A stretch of DNA of 43,972 nucleotides from Pilatotrama ljubarskyi (Eukaryota; Basidiomycota; Agaricomycetes; Polyporales; Polyporaceae): assembly GCA_022385805.1 (NCBI GenBank), contig MU277684.1, positions 504,412 through 548,383 on the forward strand, read 5' to 3'. This document shows, piece by piece, positions 12,011-25,370 of the stretch (its first letter is position 1; each line of letters begins with the position of its first letter). A model generated the notes under the pieces. The model had not been told where the DNA came from. It did no database searches and worked only from the letters and a program-made list of their open reading frames with translations. The position numbers and the translations under genes are program-made.

Positions 12011-15000
12011 ATGCCCGCAAGGCGAGCCTCTGCCGGTCATAACGTAGCCAACTCTTCCCGTGTACACAGGAGCAACGGCTCGAACCACAGTATATCAGCG
12101 CAGTCGCCAGTCTTACAACCCCAGAATCTTCCATACGCATCGTCCACGAACATCCCGCCGTCCCCCCAGCAAAAAGTAGTCCAAGTCCTCATCAATAGGC
12201 TCAGAAACAAGGTGGGTGTCCCCCGAGCGCGGCAGAGCTACATCGTCGATGGCGCTCTCGTACAGATATCTGACTATGCGCGCACAGCTTCCATGTAATT
12301 CTGGCATCCCGTTGACAGAGCTGGAGGCGGACGATGCCGTCCAGCAAACGGTGGAAGCCTTGGTCGAACTCTCGAAGGATTCCCTGGACATGATCTCTCT
12401 CGCTCTGACGGAACAACTTGACAAACTCGCAAAGGTGTGTTATGCGTTGTCCATCTCACACTAGCGGCATGCTTAGCTCCTCCATAGCAGATCGAGGGTG
12501 CAGGCTTCCGTAGTGCGGATCTTCTACAGTCACAACTCTTCCTACTGAAGGTGCTCTCGCTTGCCATGGCTTCCAGGTGGGGTGCGCGTTCGGAAGACAC
12601 AAGACCAAACTCGCGCGGAAGCAAGCCTGCTCCTCCATCGAAGCCCAGTACCCCGGAGTCGTCAGTACCGACGTCCGGTCGCGTGCGTCACGGGTCCACC
12701 GAACAACTCTCAACGTCCGCGACTACACTGGTCGAGCCTCCTGCCCTTGACGACAATTGCGCCCGATATATTATAAGTGTCATGGTTCTCATCCTGCGTC
12801 AGACAGCTCCCAGGAAGCACCGTCTCGCATCTGCAGGGAACCTGAGCTTCGACGCATCATTTCAAGACTTCGAATCCGTGGAGTCTCATGAGTTCGGCGC
12901 CAACGACGATACGCTTGGCGTAGTCCCACCCATAATCTCCGGCGTGCCGAGGACGATGAACCGCGCAAGGCATCCCTCGTCAACCTCCCTCAACTCGACG
13001 GGAATCGCTAGCACGGTCTCCGGTCGCCTGCCTCAGCATTCAATCGTCTACGAGAGGACCTCGTATCTCGTTGCGAAGTCGATTCTATCATTACACTCCA
13101 CGATCGCGAAGTACACGGGTCGCATCATCTATCACCTGTCAGCGTCGAATTGGGCTGTAGTTCTTCACAGAATCCGACAGCGCATCAATGGCCTTGCCAG
13201 TGCTGCGGACATCGAGCCTGATACAGTCGACCTACAGCTGATCACATACAGCGCGTTGGATAAGATGAAACTCGTGCAAAGTCTGCAAGGTAGGCGTTCC
13301 GCATAATCGTCGTCCTTTGTCCTCGATGCGATTTCTAATTTGCGACAGAGTTGTCGTCCCTTCTCATGAACCTCAAGAAGGACGCTCAAGTGCCCGTTTC
13401 GATCGCGCTCAGAACGGCCGTCTGGAACTGGATAGAGCTCTGCCCCGACGAATTCAATGACGCTCTCCTTTCCCATCGTCGCCTTGAAGGTGCTCCCGAA
13501 CGCGTCTTCGACCTGTTGTATGACGTCCAGGAGAGTACGCGCGACAAGGCGGGCTCCTGGCCGACCCTTGCTGTGCTTCTGAGCATCAGCCACGACCGTA
13601 TGAAGAACGAGTACGAGGCGAACGCACTCGGTGCTCACAAGGCAACCTACCGCAAGGTAACAGGCTCATTTACCACGGTCTGGAGCGATCTGCTCATACG
13701 CCTGGTAGGACCGAAATTTCACCGAACTCCTGCTGAAGAATCTGGCGTACGGATCAAAGTACGGAGAGGTAGCTTCGGTCTGCGCCATCGATATCTGTAG
13801 GGCAGCATCAAGAGTACGCCCTCCGGATGACGATAGCGAGGTCCCTCTCATATCCACGGCTTCCGACCTCGCGCACGAGCTGAAGGTTTGTCCATCACAT
13901 GCACTTGGGGATCAGTAACTTAACGATGCGTCAAACTCAGGTGACTCTGCTGAAATGGACGAAGGACCGGCCATTCTGGGAGTGTCCCGACGAGATTGAC
14001 GTTGCAATGATTGCAGACGCCCTTGCTGCTATCTACCGCTTCTCACCGGAAGAGGAATCTATCCCTATATTCAGGCAATGCCTTGAACCAGAGCGCTCGG
14101 AAGCCGTGAAGATCTGCGTTGTGAAAGCTTGCTTAGCGCTAGTCGTCGAGGTGGGACTTCCTGCTCAAGACTCGTTCTCCCTATTCCTGACGACCGTCAT
14201 TGCTAGGGCTGGAAGCTACCGTGGCAACGACCTTTGGCCCCTCTCAAAGAAGCAGTCAAGGATCGATTGCATGCCGTCTTCTACGTGGGTAACATTCCGC
14301 TCGTGATGATCGTCATCCGCTGATCATCTGTAGTATGTCTATACCCGCCGGAGCGAGATCGACGAGCATGGCTCCTCGAGGAAGAGCGCCATCCGACCGA
14401 AGGCCAAGCGCTATACCTCGGAGACTCTGCCCGACCGAGAGTTGCTGATCCTCGGCATACTGACGTTGTGGCGATCGGATATCTGGTGGTATCATGATTG
14501 CTGGAACCTAGAGCAGCTCGACACCGTGTTCGACGCTTGCGTGACTGTGTACAGTGCACCGGCAGATCCGGCCGTCAAGTGGTCATTGGGAAGAACGTTC
14601 AGATATCTCATCGAGTCTGTTGTTCAGTGCTCACCGGACAGCCCTCGGTACCCGGCGCTCACCAAGTGGGTCGAGGAAGTCGGGTATGCTGACCACGTGC
14701 ATTGCAAGGGATATATGCTGACCGATATCTCAGACCGGGCATCTTGGCATCCGTTGCCAACCATCTCCTCAACGTGCGGACTGACTTGCAGTCTCAGCGC
14801 ATGTTCATCCAGCAGCTGTACGAGATCATGTACTGCTATGCATACCCTGAATCGGTAAGTAGTCGCTGTTGTTATAGGCTGCGTCAGTCTCATACGAGGC
14901 GCAGAACAAGCAGCATCGGAACGCCCTCCGCATCACCCCCAACCGTGCCTCCGCTCTCGCGATTTCCGAAATTGCGTTCTTGGTCTGCTTGTGCTCGGCT

Positions 15001-18000
15001 GATGGAGTTGTCTCGCTAACGGCGTGCAATTGCTTGAGGCTGCTCACCCAAACTGAGCGGCAACCGGATGCGCCGCCCTACGCGGAAGGCAACGAGGAGG
15101 AGGCTATCAAGCGTCATCCTGTATACGAACAGCTCGGTGACCCGAAGGTCTCGATGATCGGTACGTGGTAGAACGTGTCATGCCCTGCGGCGAGGCTGAA
15201 GGGGTACAGGTCGAGTCGGCCACCAGAAGCGCATCCGGAAGCTCATGCGTTTGATTGCTTCTCCGACCGCAGTTCATGTTGCCGTATGGCAGGAACTATA
15301 CTTCCGGTGGTGTGCCCTGACCGAGATGACCATCCGTATGACCTTCGACCAGACAACGGACGGATTCGAGGTTGGGGCCGCACCCATAGGCGACAAGGCG
15401 CTCAGCATGGAGGACCGACAGGCTCAGTGGCAGAACCTGACGCTCTTCTTGTCCGCGTTCGGCGCTGCTTGTACGCGGGAACAGCATGACCCGTCTGCGC
15501 TGACGAAGATCATCCCTCCAACAATCATTCCGGACGGCTGCCGGGTGCTGCGAGACCCCTCTGAGCTGCTGACGAATTTCCTGACTGAGACGGTTAATAT
15601 GCTGGTCTCCGACGCGCCGCAGGTACGCGACATCGCGCGAGAAGCATTGAGCAACGAGGCGAGTCCACGTCTATACGGCAGGATCGTCAAGCAACTGGAC
15701 GAGTGGGTGCATGCGTTATCTGCGTTCCGGGCGGTGTTCTCATCTCCCCCTAGTGTGATCCACATGGTGAGCGACGATGAGAACCTGGATGCTACCGTAT
15801 TGGCCGTCTTCCTGGATCAGGTAAGCGTCCATTCATGGCTGCTCCTGAAGCCGTACTCACAAGCAGATGCAGTTCATCGCTATCCTAAAGGTGCTGCTGG
15901 ACAATTCCCAAGGGCTCGCCGAGGACCTGCGCAACACTGACATCCCGTCGACGCTCTATACATTGGCGACGTTCATCGGCAGGATCGACGATCCCGAAGC
16001 GTCTTCTCTGCGCCTCAAGCTGAAGTTCTGTCAGCTCTGCGCCAGCGTCTTCAGCAAGTCCGACCCTGTTCTGAAGCGCAACAAGGAGACCACCGTGCGT
16101 CAGGCTCTCGTTGACATCATCATTGACTGGGTCCAGGACGGTTCCATCGTAAGTTACATTCTCGTTTCCAACGACTCTGGGAATGCTCAGAAGGACTTCG
16201 TGACAGGAGGATAGCCAGGCTATGAGCGTCCAGAGTGAGCTCAACGTAGCCGCATTCAAGGCCGCAGTGGTGCTCTTCGACCGTTTGCAGCTAGAGGCCT
16301 CAGATGGCACGACGGGAGAGGACACAGCGCACGCCGTATCACGCCTCTTCATCCGCTACGTCACGTTCCTTCTGAAGGCTTGGGAGATCACGAGATATGA
16401 CGGAAATGTGAGCTTCGTAATTTGCTTATTACTGATGGTTGCTCACCTGAGAATCAGTCGCGCGATGATGGAATCTCAGAGAAGTCTTCCCTGACGAAGG
16501 TGTGTCGAGATCGTGAAGGTGCTCGTATGCGCAAGCTCAACCCGTTTTAGATGCGCATCCAGCAGCGCGACGGCGAGCTGAGGGAGCTGCTCATTGACGG
16601 CCTCGCTTCGTTGATTAGCGCAAACACTGAGTGCGGCGTGAAGCATTGCCTCACCTTGGCCGATGAGCCGGACCCCACAAAGCGGTTGATATTCGCGCAT
16701 GTGTTCACCCGAGTGCTCAAGGAGGGTATCAAGTTCACTCAATACGAGGAGACGCCTGTGATTGCCCGACAGAGTCGGCTCTGTGAGGTGAGTAGTCGGC
16801 GGTGTCGTACTTCGTCATGCGCGGCTAACGGCTCTCAGCTTGTGAAAGGCACAGACGTCAGTTGGGAAATGCGATCTGGTGTTCTGACACGGTCACTGAC
16901 ATATGCGCAGATGGTCTTGGCCCTGGCTATCTGCGAGATCTGCCCTCCCAACGAAGTCGATAGCATGAATGCCGTGCTGCTCAACCTTTTCGACACCAGG
17001 TCATCGCTCATGACGCTGCTTAAGACAATGATCGACAATGAGATCCGCAAGACAGGTGAGCTTCTATCAAATTTACAGCGATGTGAAGCTCATGGTTTTA
17101 CCAGACAGCGACACGGCACTGTTCAGAAGCAACTCCACGTGCACCCGCTTCCTATCTGCGTTCGCAAGGGTATATGGCTATAACTACCTCAGGTCACTGA
17201 TCGTTCCTCTCGTCAAGCTTGTGACAACCATGCCACCTGGGCACGGGTATGAACTAGACCCAGCAAGAGTCACCAAGGAGGAGCTGAGACAGAACAAGGA
17301 GACGGTAGAGTTCATCACGGCGAAGTTCTTGGAGATTATCTCCTCTTCTATACCCGCTCTCCCTTCGTAAGTCGGCGCAGTGATCCGTCGGGCATTATTC
17401 TGATGAGCATGCAGGATCATCCGGGAAATTTGCGCTCATATCGCGAAGTCGGTGTACGTGATGGCGCCCCCTATCGTACAGACGAGGTATACTGAGCGCA
17501 ACGCAGCAACGAAGTATGGCCTGAAGCCAAGTTTGCAGCGCTAGGCGCCTTTATCTTCCTGAGGTGCGTGTGCGCATCCCACACCTTGCATACGAGACTT
17601 ATAGCCCAATTAGGTTCATCTCGCCTGCTATTGTGACGCCCGAGACAGTGGACGTCCCTATCCCCCATGACCCCACCGTCCGACGAGGACTTATGGTCAT
17701 CGCGAAGATCATTCAGAACCTCGCTAACAATATCCTGTTTGGCAAGGAAGCGCATATGGTGATCCTGAACGACTTCCTCAAGGAGCACATAGTCGTTGTC
17801 ACCAAGTTCCTGAGCGAGATCAACGTCCGTGCTTGTCCTAATGACCCTGCTGATTAAGACTGACCTGTCTGCAGAAATACGTGCCTCTGGGCCCTGAAGA
17901 TGAAGCGGATGAGTGGCTGGAACGGACTTACGACGAGACCGATACTATCATCCTCCACCGGTTCTTCGAGAAGCATGCAGACAAGATCGGAAAAGAGTTG

Positions 18001-21000
18001 CTAAGCTCTTCCAAGGTATCCGCGGAGAAGATGACCCCCGAAACCGAGGCCGCCGCCGCTAGCGGTAAGCGCGCCTGGGACGCGCTGTGTGCTGCGCTCG
18101 TAGATCTTGGGCAGCCTCTCGAGAGTCCAAAGCTGTCGACATTGACCAGCCGAGAACACCGAGAGTTCCTTGATTTGATGTCAAGGTGTGACCGGCGCGA
18201 TACCATGACCGTGCAAGAGTTGTTCGTTGAGGCCATAGGACCTCCTGTGAGTCTTGCGTCCTTGTCCAAAATAGCTGCCTTGCTAATCGAGCGCAGCACG
18301 CAAATGCTGTATTTGTTCTATCTGTATCCAAGATCGACGTGGAGGTGTTAGACCTGGAGTTGCTGTTATACTACATGTTCAAGGCATGCCATCTGTTTTT
18401 CAGAATCATGTTCCTGGCTGATGTCACTATTCAGTGTGTCACTTCGCCCACAAACGAGGCTCGAGATTTCGATATCATCTTCGACTTCACCGGCTTCACC
18501 TCTACCTCGCAAGTACCCGCGCAATGGCTCAAGTTTGCCGCCGAGACTATACCCCTTGATATCTGGCAACGGCTTAAGACGATGCGCCTGCTGGCGCCAA
18601 ATACCTTCGCCCTCCGTTATCTTCGTAGACTCTACAATAACCTCACCTCCGGTATGGTCCAGAAGTGCGGCTGTTATGCTGGCTTCTCATCGCGTCCACA
18701 GGTGCAACGGACTCTGCCAACATAACTATCCATACCTCCCTAGGAGATCTACTCAATCACTACCCCGATGGCCTCTCTGCGCCATCCTTGAGCTATGCCA
18801 GTGCGTTGCTCACCAATACTCACTGACTGTCACTGATCGTCCATTAGACATCTTGGAAGAGGAGACTGGGGATGACTACGAAGAGGTGACCATGCGGCAC
18901 ACACATCCTATGCGTGTTCCCGTTACAATGCGGGTCGCTCAGAGTCATATTCGGATCACGACGGTGAGCCTGTTTCCCATCATGAATTGTGACTAATGAC
19001 TAATGCGGGTTGTAGACCAAGGCGCTGCCAATATCGAATCTGCTGTCCTGCAAGGCTACGGAGATCATCCCATTGAGCGACATAAACGACGTCTACAATG
19101 TATCGACAGGTCACGACTCTCATGAGTTCATCATTCGGAAGATTCGGCAGGGCGTGACATTGTATTTCTCGTCTCCGCATCGCGATGCCATTGTCAAGGT
19201 ATTCGATGGTACAATCCACATTGTATGCACGCAGCTCAACAGGAATTGACAACACAGGCCATTCGCAATGCGAAAGGAGATGTTCGCACAGTGCAGCTAC
19301 CTACTACGGAGCGACATTCCAGGCTATCGAACATCATCACGACGCTTCTCCGCATAGCTCTCCTGGGAGTTTCTCAAGAAGACGACGAACCTCGGTCCGC
19401 TTACATCGAGCTTTTGTCCGCAATATGCGCATATCTCGACTTCGAAGGGCGGCCTGCCATACCTTCCAAAGGTACGTCTTGCCGTCGATGTACCAAGCCC
19501 GGCTGTGAACAATCATGCTAGGCATCTATACTTCCGGCCACACGGGCACGTTCCTTGTCTTGCTTAGCGACAGCCTCGCTGGCCATGCTCCCCAGCTCAC
19601 AATGGACTTTATTTCCGAGATGTGCGGAGGTATCAACAAGCTCAAGGTGACGCAGAGGGCACAGTGCCTGCAGTATCTGGGTCCGTGGATGAAGAACCTG
19701 GCGCTTTTCACCGATCCATGCAACCCCCTCTATGAGCCATCGGGAACCCGGTTCCGTGACTGCATACGTATCCTCATCGACATGACGACCACGGAGAACG
19801 AGGTCGGTCGTCTACTACGAATTCCCGCTCTGCGCATCACTGACCCCTAGAACAGCTGCACAGCTATCTGCACAAGTTCATCTGGGCAGAGGTTGGGAGG
19901 CTCGAGACCGGTACGCTCAATCTCATTCTAGATGAGCTAATGCGCGCTGCTGTGGACGGCGGGATGGCGTCTGTGCGCTGCGAGAAGGTTGCCGAGACGA
20001 TGACCGCACTCAACTCCATCAACGTTCGCGGTCGTGTCCTAGCACGAATTCGCAAGGTAATGAGCGACAGTCTGCTACACGCTTGTTACTCACTCATGGC
20101 GTGGTAGGTCATTGGCAAGACATCGATCAAGCCTACGCGGAATCTGGCCGACAATGTCCACTGGAACGAGATCGCTTGCCTGACCCGGCTGTTGTTGGTC
20201 CTGAGCAACTCGTCGAAGAACGTCGTGCAGATTCAGCTGTTCGTTCCGGAGACCATGCATCTCGTCACATTGATCGCCGCCACCGGCCAGCTCTACGTGC
20301 GGTGTACCGTCTTCGCCATCGTCACGCACTTGCTGCACGGCCTATACTCTCTCCGTCTGGCAGACACTACCGCAAGCCCCGAGATCCAGGCGATGATCGA
20401 TGAATGCGTACAACCAGAGGGCATGCGCTTGTTCGGTCTCGGCAAGCCCACGCCGACCAGCGAGTACGTGCTCTACGACCCGCCGAACGGCAAGGCAGTC
20501 ATCGACGACTTGGAGGCGCTCACTCGTCTATTGCTACGAATCATGGAGGCAGTCTCAGGCACTACAGGTGAGTTAGAGGCTCACCTCGTTATTCGTTGCT
20601 CACACTCTTCCCAGGACTCCTGAACGTATGGCGAGCCCGATGGATGAGCCTGATCACGTCATCGGCCTTCCAGCTATCCCCCGCCATCCAGAGCCGTGCC
20701 TTTGTGTCTCTGGGCGTTCTCGCGACGTCAGACGTTGACGACGACTTGCTCTACCAGATGCTCGTCGCGTTCAAGACGGCTCTGTCTCAAGCGAGCGAGA
20801 CCGACACTACGTCCGTGTTGAGCATGCTCCGGTGCATCACGAACGTTGTACCTGCAACGAGCGCCTCCTCGCGCTATCTCTCGCAGCTGTTCTGGCTTGC
20901 CGTCGCTCTCCTCCAGTCCAGCCACATGGCACTGTACGTCGAGGCGATCCGTCTACTGCGGGTCACAGTCGAGATTATGGCGGAGCACGGTCACTTTAAA

Positions 21001-21963
21001 GAGCGGGGCGTCCCTACAACGCTCCTCGAAGGCCGAGTTCCGCTCGAGGAGATCGCGTGCCAGTTGGACCATCTCCTAGGCCTCTCATTCGACTCCAGCT
21101 TCTCCTTCTCGCTAGCCGCCACCATCTTCAAGGGCGTCCGGCACTCCGCGCTGCGTGACGCTGCGGAGGGTGCTCTCCGGAGCCTGCTGAGCATAACTGT
21201 CAGATCGTGTCTGGAAGTCGAGCACGCCGACGACGGACCGGGCGCGCCGATCTGCCAGGATGTCCTGGGCTACTTCCTCGCTCTGCTTCCGATGTCCACG
21301 CGGATCCGCAGCCTGAAGCGGCTCATGGAGGAGGCGAACGTCGACGCGGCATGGCTGTCGGAGGAAACGTTCACGTCTCAGGACGAGGAAGACGCGGTCT
21401 ACAGGCTTCCGATTGGACTAATTGGCTTCGGGGACAGCAATACGGCGCTGCTCGTGACGTCCTTTGTCACTGCCATGCTCGCGACTGCCCAAGGAGACGA
21501 CGTCGAGTCTGCGATCTTGTACAATATTCTTTCGGACGTCGCGGATGCTTGGCCAGAGGTTATTGGCATGACGTAAGTGTAGACTTTGGGCTGCCCTGGA
21601 CCAGGACCTAACCACTCCATTCATAGGTATGAGAGTCTGCAGGACAAGATCAAGGAGGCCTTCGCGAACTCGAACAGCCCGACCATTCTGCAGGCCGTGT
21701 CGAACATCTTCCGCGTCGCGACCCACGAGATGGAGCGAGGTGCGCCTCCGAGCGCCCGTGGGCTGGCTGTGGGCTCGGCCTCGACCCTCAGTACCGTGGA
21801 CGAGGGTGTCGCGCACGGCCCAGGCCGGCGACACCTGAGCGCGCTGGAGGAGCAGGGCATGCAGGGGCTGGTGAACAGCTTCCAGTTCCTGCCGCTGAAC
21901 CGCGGGCACGCGACGAAGATGATCCAGTGGATATCGGAGCTCGTCATGAAGATGATCGAGTGA
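12011..21963 (+). CDS. IRA1: neurofibromin-like Ras GTPase-activating protein (Ira/NF1)
   Basis: Thirty-one exons join in one frame to 2789 residues, close to human neurofibromin (about 2820). Exon starts: 12011, 12288, 12491, 13349, 13709, 13941, 14207, 14334, 14734, 14905, 15210, 15867, 16219, 16458, 16551, 16839, 17105, 17415, 17507, 17614, 17875, 18297, 18702, 18848, 19016, 19258, 19522, 19856, 20108, 20615, 21627. The RasGAP domain (about residues 1340-1610) has the arginine-finger loop ALFRSNS (Arg near 1416), FLRFISPAIVTPE and LANNILFGKEAHM. A Sec14-PH lipid-binding module follows (about 1690-1960; VLSVSKIDVEVLDLELLLYY, FDIIFDFTGF, LRRLYNNLTSG). The remainder is helical-repeat-like. 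By family knowledge it accelerates GTP hydrolysis on Ras and so damps cAMP signalling. The start has an in-frame stop just upstream. Confidence 0.95.
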
Positions 21964-23147
21964 GGCGTGCCGAGCTGTCGAGCAGTCTCTGCCGTCGTTG
22001 TACTTGATACCACATGCCTCCTTACCTATCGCACTGCCCCTTACTGCCCCCGCCTCTCTCGCTGCGCAGTGTTTCCAGTACCACTACTATCCATGTTCCC
22101 CCCGAACTCGCATACCATTTCCTAGGGCATTTCGGTGTATCATGTCTCCTATCGTTGCTTTCGCTCTGTAGGTGTTGTCGACCCCTGCGTGTCGCTAGGC
22201 TTTCTCGTTGTATCATATAGAGATCCATTCGTTCATCTCTCACATCTCGAGCTGCTGCGGATGGATCTTGAACGTTGATGAGTCGCGCGACTTCCTTCCT
22301 AAGCGGCAAGAGACGTGCCATGCGCTGTTCCTCATTCGATGCAGCAGCGTACAGCGTTGCCAATGTGCATCGTCGGAAGCAAACTGAGGGCCCTTCTGCA
22401 TGTTATGGATCAGCGCAGCCTGTGGAGAAGGCTTGCTTGACGGCGGTTCGAGGGAGATCGGCAAGGGTCGGCATGTTCTGGTCGACTTTGCATGCGCGAC
22501 ACGATGCCCATTTGATACGCCCGCGGGCTGCAACGAGTGCATACGCGCAGCGCAGACGCTGCGCCGCCAGGTACCCAGTATTGTCAGGTGCTCGAGGATG
22601 AGTAGAGTATTTGTTTTACATGGCGGCGGCCATACATAAGTGCACAGCTTAGCGGGTGTGCACGGAGGAGTTTGTGGCCGGCGTGGCCGAGTGCTCCTGC
22701 CCCTGCAGCTGTACTAAGTCCTGACAGAGCGGGGGAGGGTTAGTTCCCGCACTTCACTGCGCAGCTTACGGTATCGTCCCAGTCAAGAGATCGTCGTGTC
22801 CGATGCGAGATGAGATGGAGACTGCGTACGGGTACCTGTGGCATAACCGAAGGTGGAGGAAGTTGCGTTCAGAGCTGATACTGCAATCCTACGAGGGCAT
22901 CGGCACGAAGAACACCGCCTTGGACGAGCTGCGGAGGATGGCAAGATGTACGAGGTGTCAATTGACTACGGTGCGTGTGGGAGAACGGAGGTGAGTTCAA
23001 TCAGATTCGGGAGGAAAGACTCGGCTGCGCATGTCGCAGCTGACCGCCGCTCTCACCCGTCGACGTCTGCATATAAGACACCTCGCTTTCTCTCCGACGC
23101 CACGCTCGCCAAGTCTCTGCCGCTCTCTCGCCCGCCTTGGCCTGCAC
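21964..23147. other. intergenic: neurofibromin 3' region and stomatin upstream region
   Basis: The first few hundred bases are probably the neurofibromin 3' UTR (pyrimidine-rich). On the minus strand, 22210-22660 has patches that look coding (LYAAASNEEQRMARLLPL), but no closing gene model was found; see findings. The end of the region carries the stomatin TATA box. A tRNA-like A box near 22676 was rejected. Confidence 0.35.
23071..23077 (+). promoter_or_regulatory. TATA box of the stomatin-like gene
   Basis: ATATAAG lies 71 bases before the chosen ATG at 23148. Its position implies transcription from about 23105, which makes 23148 the first available ATG and excludes the in-frame upstream ATG at 23031. 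Confidence 0.55.
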
Positions 23148-24660
23148 ATGCCCTCGCCTACGCAGGAGACATTCGCGATGAGCAACATGGACTCGAAGCA
23201 CCGCTCGGCCACGCCCAGCAGCTCAGGCGCACGTGGGAACGTCGTCGACCACGATGCCCCAAATGGTGAGACGCCCGTCCGTGCACGCGTACTCATGTGG
23301 GACTCTCCCGCATAGCTGTGTGTCCGCCCCCTTCCCTCCCGCCCTCTCCTCCTTTTCTCTCCTGTCCCGCTCGCTGACCATGTCTGACCGCGACTCAGTC
23401 ACCGACCGTCCCGGAACGTCCTCCATGCCGCCGACCAGGAAGCCCAATGGAGAGCAGTTCATCACCGTCCAGCCGCTGAAGCGGAGTGAGATGCAGGTCC
23501 GTGACTCCCGGACCATCCGTTTTCCCGCCATCTAATCTCGCTTTGCGTCATTCCACCAGCCCTCCTATGCGCAAGACCTCGGTACACAGGAGGTACGCCC
23601 ACGTCTATGCCTACGGCTGCGAACACACACTGAATATACTGTGCCGAGTTCAGGTCACGCACGGCGTGTACGGGTCGTTGCTGCAGGTCCTTGGGTCATG
23701 CATCGGTTTCCTCGGTGCTGTCCCGTGCTGCCCGTGCCCCAACCCCTTCCGCGAGGTACAGCAAGGCGAGTTCGTCCCCGCGTGTCCTGCGAATGCACTC
23801 TGACCTTGTTCGGCAACAGGATCCGTCGGCTTGGTATCTAGGTTCGGCAAGTTCTACAAGTCGGTCGACCCAGGCCTGGTCCAGGTCAACGTCTGCACGG
23901 AGTCTTTGCGCGTCGTCGACGTCAAGATCCAGATCAGCCCCATAGGGCGACAGAAGGTCATCACCCGCGACAACGTCGACGTCGAAATGTCAGCCTCCGC
24001 CGCTCTCTCTCCACCTCTGCATGCACTCACGCCTCTCCCCACAGCGACTCCGTGATCTACTTCCAGATCACGAACCCGTACCGCGCCGCGTTCGGCATCT
24101 CCGACCTGCGGCAAGCGCTCATCGAGCGTGCGCAGACCACGCTCCGGCACGTCGTCGGCGCGCGCATGGTGCAGAGCGTCGTGACCGAGCGCGAGGCGAT
24201 GGCGTTCGAGATCGCCGAGATCGTCGGCGACGTCGCGGACAAGTGGGGCGTCGCGATCGAGGGCATCCTCATCAAGGACATCATCTTCTCACCCGAGGTC
24301 TCCGCCTCGCTCTCGTCCGCCGCGCAGCAGAAGCGCATCGGCGAGTCCAAGGTCATCGCCGCGCGCGCCGAGGTCGACGCCGCACGCCTCATGCGCCAGG
24401 CCGCGGACATCCTCGCGTCGCCCGCCGCGATGCAGATCCGTCAGCTCGAGGCGCTCCAGGCGATGGCGAAGAACGCGAACAGCAAGGTCGTCTTTGTGCC
24501 GATGCAGCTCCAGACGGACGTCGTCGGGCAGATGTCCGCGCAGCTCGGTGCGTCCGGGTCTGGTGCGAACACGGGCAAGGCTATCGCCCAGGAGACCGAC
24601 GAGGGCATCGGGAACTCCGTCGCCCAGGCGGGCTTGCTCAACAGCGTGAGCGACGTCTGA
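23148..24660 (+). CDS. stomatin-like SPFH/Band 7 membrane protein
   Basis: Six exons (23148-23265, 23399-23496, 23560-23592, 23654-23765, 23820-23988, 24045-24660) encode 381 residues. A hydrophobic hairpin at about 89-110 (VYGSLLQVLGSCIGFLGAV), followed by clustered cysteines (CCPCPNPF) that could be palmitoylated, is typical of stomatins. The SPFH domain starts near VQQGSVGLVSRFGKFYKSVD and contains DNVDVEIDSVIYFQITNP. A C-terminal Ala/Glu/Arg-rich helix and MQLQTD follow. Stomatins form oligomeric membrane scaffolds that modulate channels and lipid domains. The intron at 23766-23819 starts with GC rather than GT; only this junction restores VQQGSVGL. The frame differs from prohibitin, which lacks the hairpin. 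Third-position GC is very high in the last exon. Confidence 0.93.
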
Positions 24661-25370
24661 GCGGCGCGGTCTTTTGTCTCTGCGGCCCCTTTGTCATCCC
24701 CAGATCTCACGCTTCATGCTTCTGCCACGCCCCTCTTGCCGCTGCTTTATCCGCGGCGGGTGGCATGTCATATACCACCCGACGCCCGTTGTTACCCTGC
24801 TTCATCGCTTACGATCGCGCCCGCTTGCTTGTATGACTAGGATAGTACCTTGTACTTCACGTCCCGCGACGGACTTAATGACACGGATACCTCTTCCTCC
24901 ACACGAGTTGCACGGCTGACACGTCAGTCATAAGTCGTGGTGTCTACGCCCAAACACCATCCACCGTCTGAGACAGAAACATCGCCTGCGCAAATTGGGT
25001 TGCTTGCATTGGATCCCGCGCATGCGCACCTATCCAGCTGCGCATGCGCACTTGTAGGTCCCAGTGTGTCCTAATAAGTGCCCCGTCCCGTAAGCTATTG
25101 TGATGGGATGCAGGACAATTGCCCCATTGGTGCAGCGCCACGCCAGCCGTGACTTGACCAGTCATCCGTGTTGATCGACCCCAGTTTCCTCCTGCAAGGC
25201 GCAATCGAGGATGCGTTGATATGTACCACTGTCTTCGCCGCACCACCACGCGTTGAGCGTTCAGTCGCGCATCGAACTCGTACGGCGGGTCATCGGATGT
25301 CTGCAGAATGTCATTATGTTGTTACAATTGCCGTCTATACCACTACAAGAGCGCGAACGCCGCGTGCGCC
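24661..25370. other. convergent intergenic region
   Basis: It lies between the 3' ends of the stomatin (+) and CDC7 (-) genes. It contains two copies of the palindrome GCGCATGCGC at 25018-25027 and 25040-25049, each followed by AC. No coding frame or RNA gene was seen. Confidence 0.4.

Noticed and set aside
22676..22760. tRNA-like A box (GGCGTGGCCGAGTG) in the neurofibromin-stomatin gap
   Set aside because: It resembles the start of a Ser/Leu tRNA, but no matching acceptor 3' strand exists and the T loop lacks TTCGA, so no cloverleaf forms.
23031..23147. Upstream in-frame ATG for the stomatin gene
   Set aside because: It lies before the TATA box at 23071, so it should not be in the transcript.
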